Assembly: GCA_900769735.1 (NCBI GenBank)
Contig: CAAGHY010000188.1
Span: forward strand, 1-23,016
Origin: Rikenellaceae bacterium
Lineage (GTDB): Bacteria > Bacteroidota > Bacteroidia > Bacteroidales > UBA932
DNA length: 23,016 nt
Reading direction: 5' to 3'
A model generated the notes under the pieces. It was not told where the DNA came from. It made no database searches and saw nothing but the letters and a program-made list of their open reading frames with translations. Positions 21,271 through 23,016 of the stretch are shown here, piece after piece (the first letter of the stretch is position 1; each line of letters begins with the position of its first letter). Both the position numbers and the translations under genes were made by a program.

Positions 21271-22812
21271 ATGGTTAAAACAATGAAAAAATTATCTATA
21301 ATTCTAATTGCAGTTCTAGGAATCTTCGCGTTCTCTTCTTGTGAGGAATTCTTGGATATGAAACCAACCAATCAGTTGGAATCTAGCGATGCCATTAACA
21401 CTGCTGCAGATGCGCAGGTGTTTATGAATGGTGTTATGACACGCCTGTCAAGTTCTAACTTGTATGGTCTTAACTTGTTCCTTTATGCTGATGCTAAAGG
21501 TGGTGATTTGACTATTTTCTCTCAGGGTAGAGGTAGTGACGGTTTGTATTCATTCAACCACGAGCCTTCAAGCGGTTCTTGGTCTGGATTCTGGACAACC
21601 AGCTACAACCTTATTCTTCAGTTGAACAACCTTCTTTCAAATATTGAGAAGCTTGAGGCTGATCCTGACAACTCTGAGGATTTTGGCAATATGAAAGGTC
21701 AGGCTTATACTATCAGAGCTTTGGTATATTTTAACCTAGTGAGAATTTACGGTTTGCCATATACTCAGTATAACCCTTCTTCAGACTACGGTGTTCCAAA
21801 TGTTCTTGAGGTTCTTGATGCATCTGCACAGCCTGGTAGAGCAACAGTAGCTGAGAACTATGCTCAGATTCTTGCAGATTTGACAGCGGGTGCTTCAACC
21901 ATTACTAAAGATGTAAAAACAGCTACTAACGGTTTCCCTACTTACTGGGCTAATAGAGCAATTGCAGCAAGAGTTTACCAGTCTATGGGTAAAAATGCTG
22001 AGGCTTTGGCTGCAGCTGAGGAGGTAATCAACAGTGGTAAATACAAACTATACTCAAATGAAGAGTGGGCAAAATCTTGGTCAAAACAGTTTGGAGATGA
22101 GTCTATTTTTGAGCTTCATATGCTAGTTAACGAGAATGCTCTTACAACTGGTTCAATAGGTGCTTACTATAGCCGTATTCACCATTACAGCTCTAAAGTT
22201 GGTGGTTACTTTGCTGCTTCTGACTACTGGTTGGATAGAATGGCTGAGGACCCAGATGATGTAAGATGGGCAGTTATGGCATACGATGAGGAGAGTGAGT
22301 CTTATGATTCTAAAGCAAACGCTGGTAAGGGTGACAGACTTGGTTGTTCTTACAAATACTTTGGTGGTGTAGATATGCCTGGTGACGGTAAAGATGATTG
22401 CGCGGCTACTAACGTTAAAGTTATCCGTCTTTCTGAGATGTACTTGATCGCTGCTGAGTCTGCATTGGCAATGGGTGATAAAGCTGCTGCTGCTGAGTAT
22501 TTGAATGCTATCAGAAAACGTTCTCCAAACTTGGAGCCTGCTACAGCTGCTACTGTAACTGTTGATATGATTCTTGATGAGAAATCTAAAGAGTTCTTCC
22601 AGGAGGGTCTAAGATACTGGGATATGTTGAGACATGGTAAAGTTATTGAGTTCAATGACGAGATTATGGGTATTGATTGTCCTCATAGAGACAAAGTAAT
22701 TGATACTAAATCATTCCATAAGATTGTTCTTCCAATCTCTACAGATGAGTTGAACTCTAACCCTACACTTAGAACACAGCAGAATCCAGGTTATCCTGCA
22801 TACGTTGGATAA
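21271..22812 (+). CDS. SusD/RagB-type nutrient-binding lipoprotein
   Basis: Surface lipoprotein that binds the substrate and caps the SusC barrel. The 513-residue protein has a lipobox FSSC (Cys24 counted from ATG 21271; an equally plausible ATG at 21283 gives MKKLSIILIAVLG), the SusD N-terminal signature EEFLDMKPTNQLESSDA, and TPR-like helices with GQAYTIRALVYFNLVRIYG. Its C-terminal half has the standard VIRLSEMYLIAAESALAMGDKAAAAEYLNAIRKR, then FFQEGLRYWDMLRHGK, and ends NPTLRTQQNPGYP. It lies 8 bases behind susC and must be co-transcribed. A terminator follows, so there are no glycosidase, SusE/F-like or regulator genes downstream; the substrate class cannot be inferred from context. Codon use follows susC. 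Confidence 0.96.
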   Translation: MVKTMKKLSIILIAVLGIFAFSSCEEFLDMKPTNQLESSDAINTAADAQVFMNGVMTRLSSSNLYGLNLFLYADAKGGDLTIFSQGRGSDGLYSFNHEPSSGSWSGFWTTSYNLILQLNNLLSNIEKLEADPDNSEDFGNMKGQAYTIRALVYFNLVRIYGLPYTQYNPSSDYGVPNVLEVLDASAQPGRATVAENYAQILADLTAGASTITKDVKTATNGFPTYWANRAIAARVYQSMGKNAEALAAAEEVINSGKYKLYSNEEWAKSWSKQFGDESIFELHMLVNENALTTGSIGAYYSRIHHYSSKVGGYFAASDYWLDRMAEDPDDVRWAVMAYDEESESYDSKANAGKGDRLGCSYKYFGGVDMPGDGKDDCAATNVKVIRLSEMYLIAAESALAMGDKAAAAEYLNAIRKRSPNLEPATAATVTVDMILDEKSKEFFQEGLRYWDMLRHGKVIEFNDEIMGIDCPHRDKVIDTKSFHKIVLPISTDELNSNPTLRTQQNPGYPAYVG

Positions 22813-22831
22813 TATAGGTTCAAACCAATAG

Positions 22832-22862
22832 AAAGGGGGCAGAATTTCTGTCCCCTTTTTTT
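22832..22862 (+). terminator. Rho-independent terminator of susC/susD
   Basis: GGGGGCAGAA (22835-22844) can pair with TTCTGTCCCC (22846-22855), one G-T wobble, effectively an 8-9 bp stem with a small loop, followed by seven T residues. Confidence 0.88.
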
Positions 22863-22947
22863 ATGCTTTGATATTACTATAAAGTTATATGGAAGTATGG
22901 TAAATGATATGGCTGACGTTGAATTAAAATATTTTTTCTCAAATTGA

Positions 22948-22977
22948 TTGGGTTTTAGAAAAGTATTCTTATATTTG
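22948..22977 (+). promoter_or_regulatory. Bacteroidota-type promoter of the tRNA-Leu gene
   Basis: TTG (22948-22950) and an exact -7 box TATATTTG (22970-22977) are 19 bases apart, about 15 bases before the first tRNA base. The rest of the 22863-22947 spacer shows nothing I recognise. Confidence 0.75.
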
Positions 22978-22991
22978 CAGCCCGTTCATTG

Positions 22992-23016
22992 GCTCAGGTG
23001 GTGGAATAGGTAGACA
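22992..23016 (+). tRNA. tRNA-Leu, 5' part only
   Basis: The last 25 bases fit the 5' end of a class II tRNA: acceptor strand GCTCAGG (22992-22998), then T8-G9 and the D-stem/loop region TGGTGGAATAGGTAGACA. The TGGxGGAAT-GGTAGAC pattern is characteristic of bacterial tRNA-Leu. The anticodon, variable arm and 3' half lie beyond the window, so the anticodon is unknown. It has its own promoter. Confidence 0.82.

Noticed and set aside
22813..23016. Integration site or genomic island boundary at tRNA-Leu
   Set aside because: Only the 5' end of the tRNA is visible and there is no integrase or repeat of tRNA sequence in the window, so this cannot be supported.
1..23016. CRISPR arrays, insertion sequences, prophage or defence genes
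   Set aside because: No regularly spaced repeats and no transposase-, integrase-, nuclease- or toxin-like products were seen on either strand.

Overview
The window looks like chromosomal DNA of a Bacteroidales (Bacteroidota) bacterium, probably an anaerobe living in a gut or similar habitat. Reasons: paired SusC/SusD genes, an Rnf complex in the order E then A, a DUF4923-type exported protein, an OstA-like/SurA envelope operon, and promoters of the Bacteroidota kind (a -33 TTTG/TTG-like element about 19-21 bases before a -7 TAnnTTTG box) in front of most transcription units. Shine-Dalgarno sequences are largely absent, as is usual in this phylum. Species cannot be named from the sequence.

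Layout. 1-1461: 3' end of an Rnf operon (rnfE partial, rnfA) and a small TPR protein, closed by a hairpin terminator. 1534-2118 (-): TrmH/SpoU RNA methyltransferase, divergent from glyA (2239-3519). 3756-6029: pnp, preceded by a structured leader of about 140 nt. 6142-6657: unknown lipoprotein, convergent with rpsO (6730-7005, -). 7155-7814: DUF4923-like secreted protein, divergent from rpsO. 7907-9307 (-): YhcH/EbgC-like protein followed by a YhcC-like radical SAM protein. 9420-10919: an IMP dehydrogenase. 11043-17931: six same-strand genes with no visible internal terminator, all but one exported: SH3-NlpC/P60 lipoprotein, Tat-exported dipeptide epimerase, a 90-aa unknown, a parvulin-like lipoprotein, SurA-like isomerase, OstA-like protein. 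18122-22812: a susC/susD pair. 22992-end: the 5' part of a tRNA-Leu.

The genes combine into recognisable jobs: energy conservation (Rnf), one-carbon and purine metabolism (glyA, guaB), RNA turnover and translation (pnp, rpsO, RNA methylase, tRNA-Leu), and cell-envelope work. In the envelope block, an endopeptidase and an epimerase could process murein peptides outside the cytoplasm, next to genes for folding outer-membrane proteins and handling LPS. SusC/D then import an unidentified nutrient.

I found no CRISPR, transposase, integrase, phage or defence genes. This is mainly a conserved housekeeping region. The least-explained signals are an over-repeated oligonucleotide (CTTCCCGA, often CTTCCCGATGA), three of whose copies sit directly behind stop codons; the structured pnp leader; and the twin GTATAC palindromes at the predicted susC start site.
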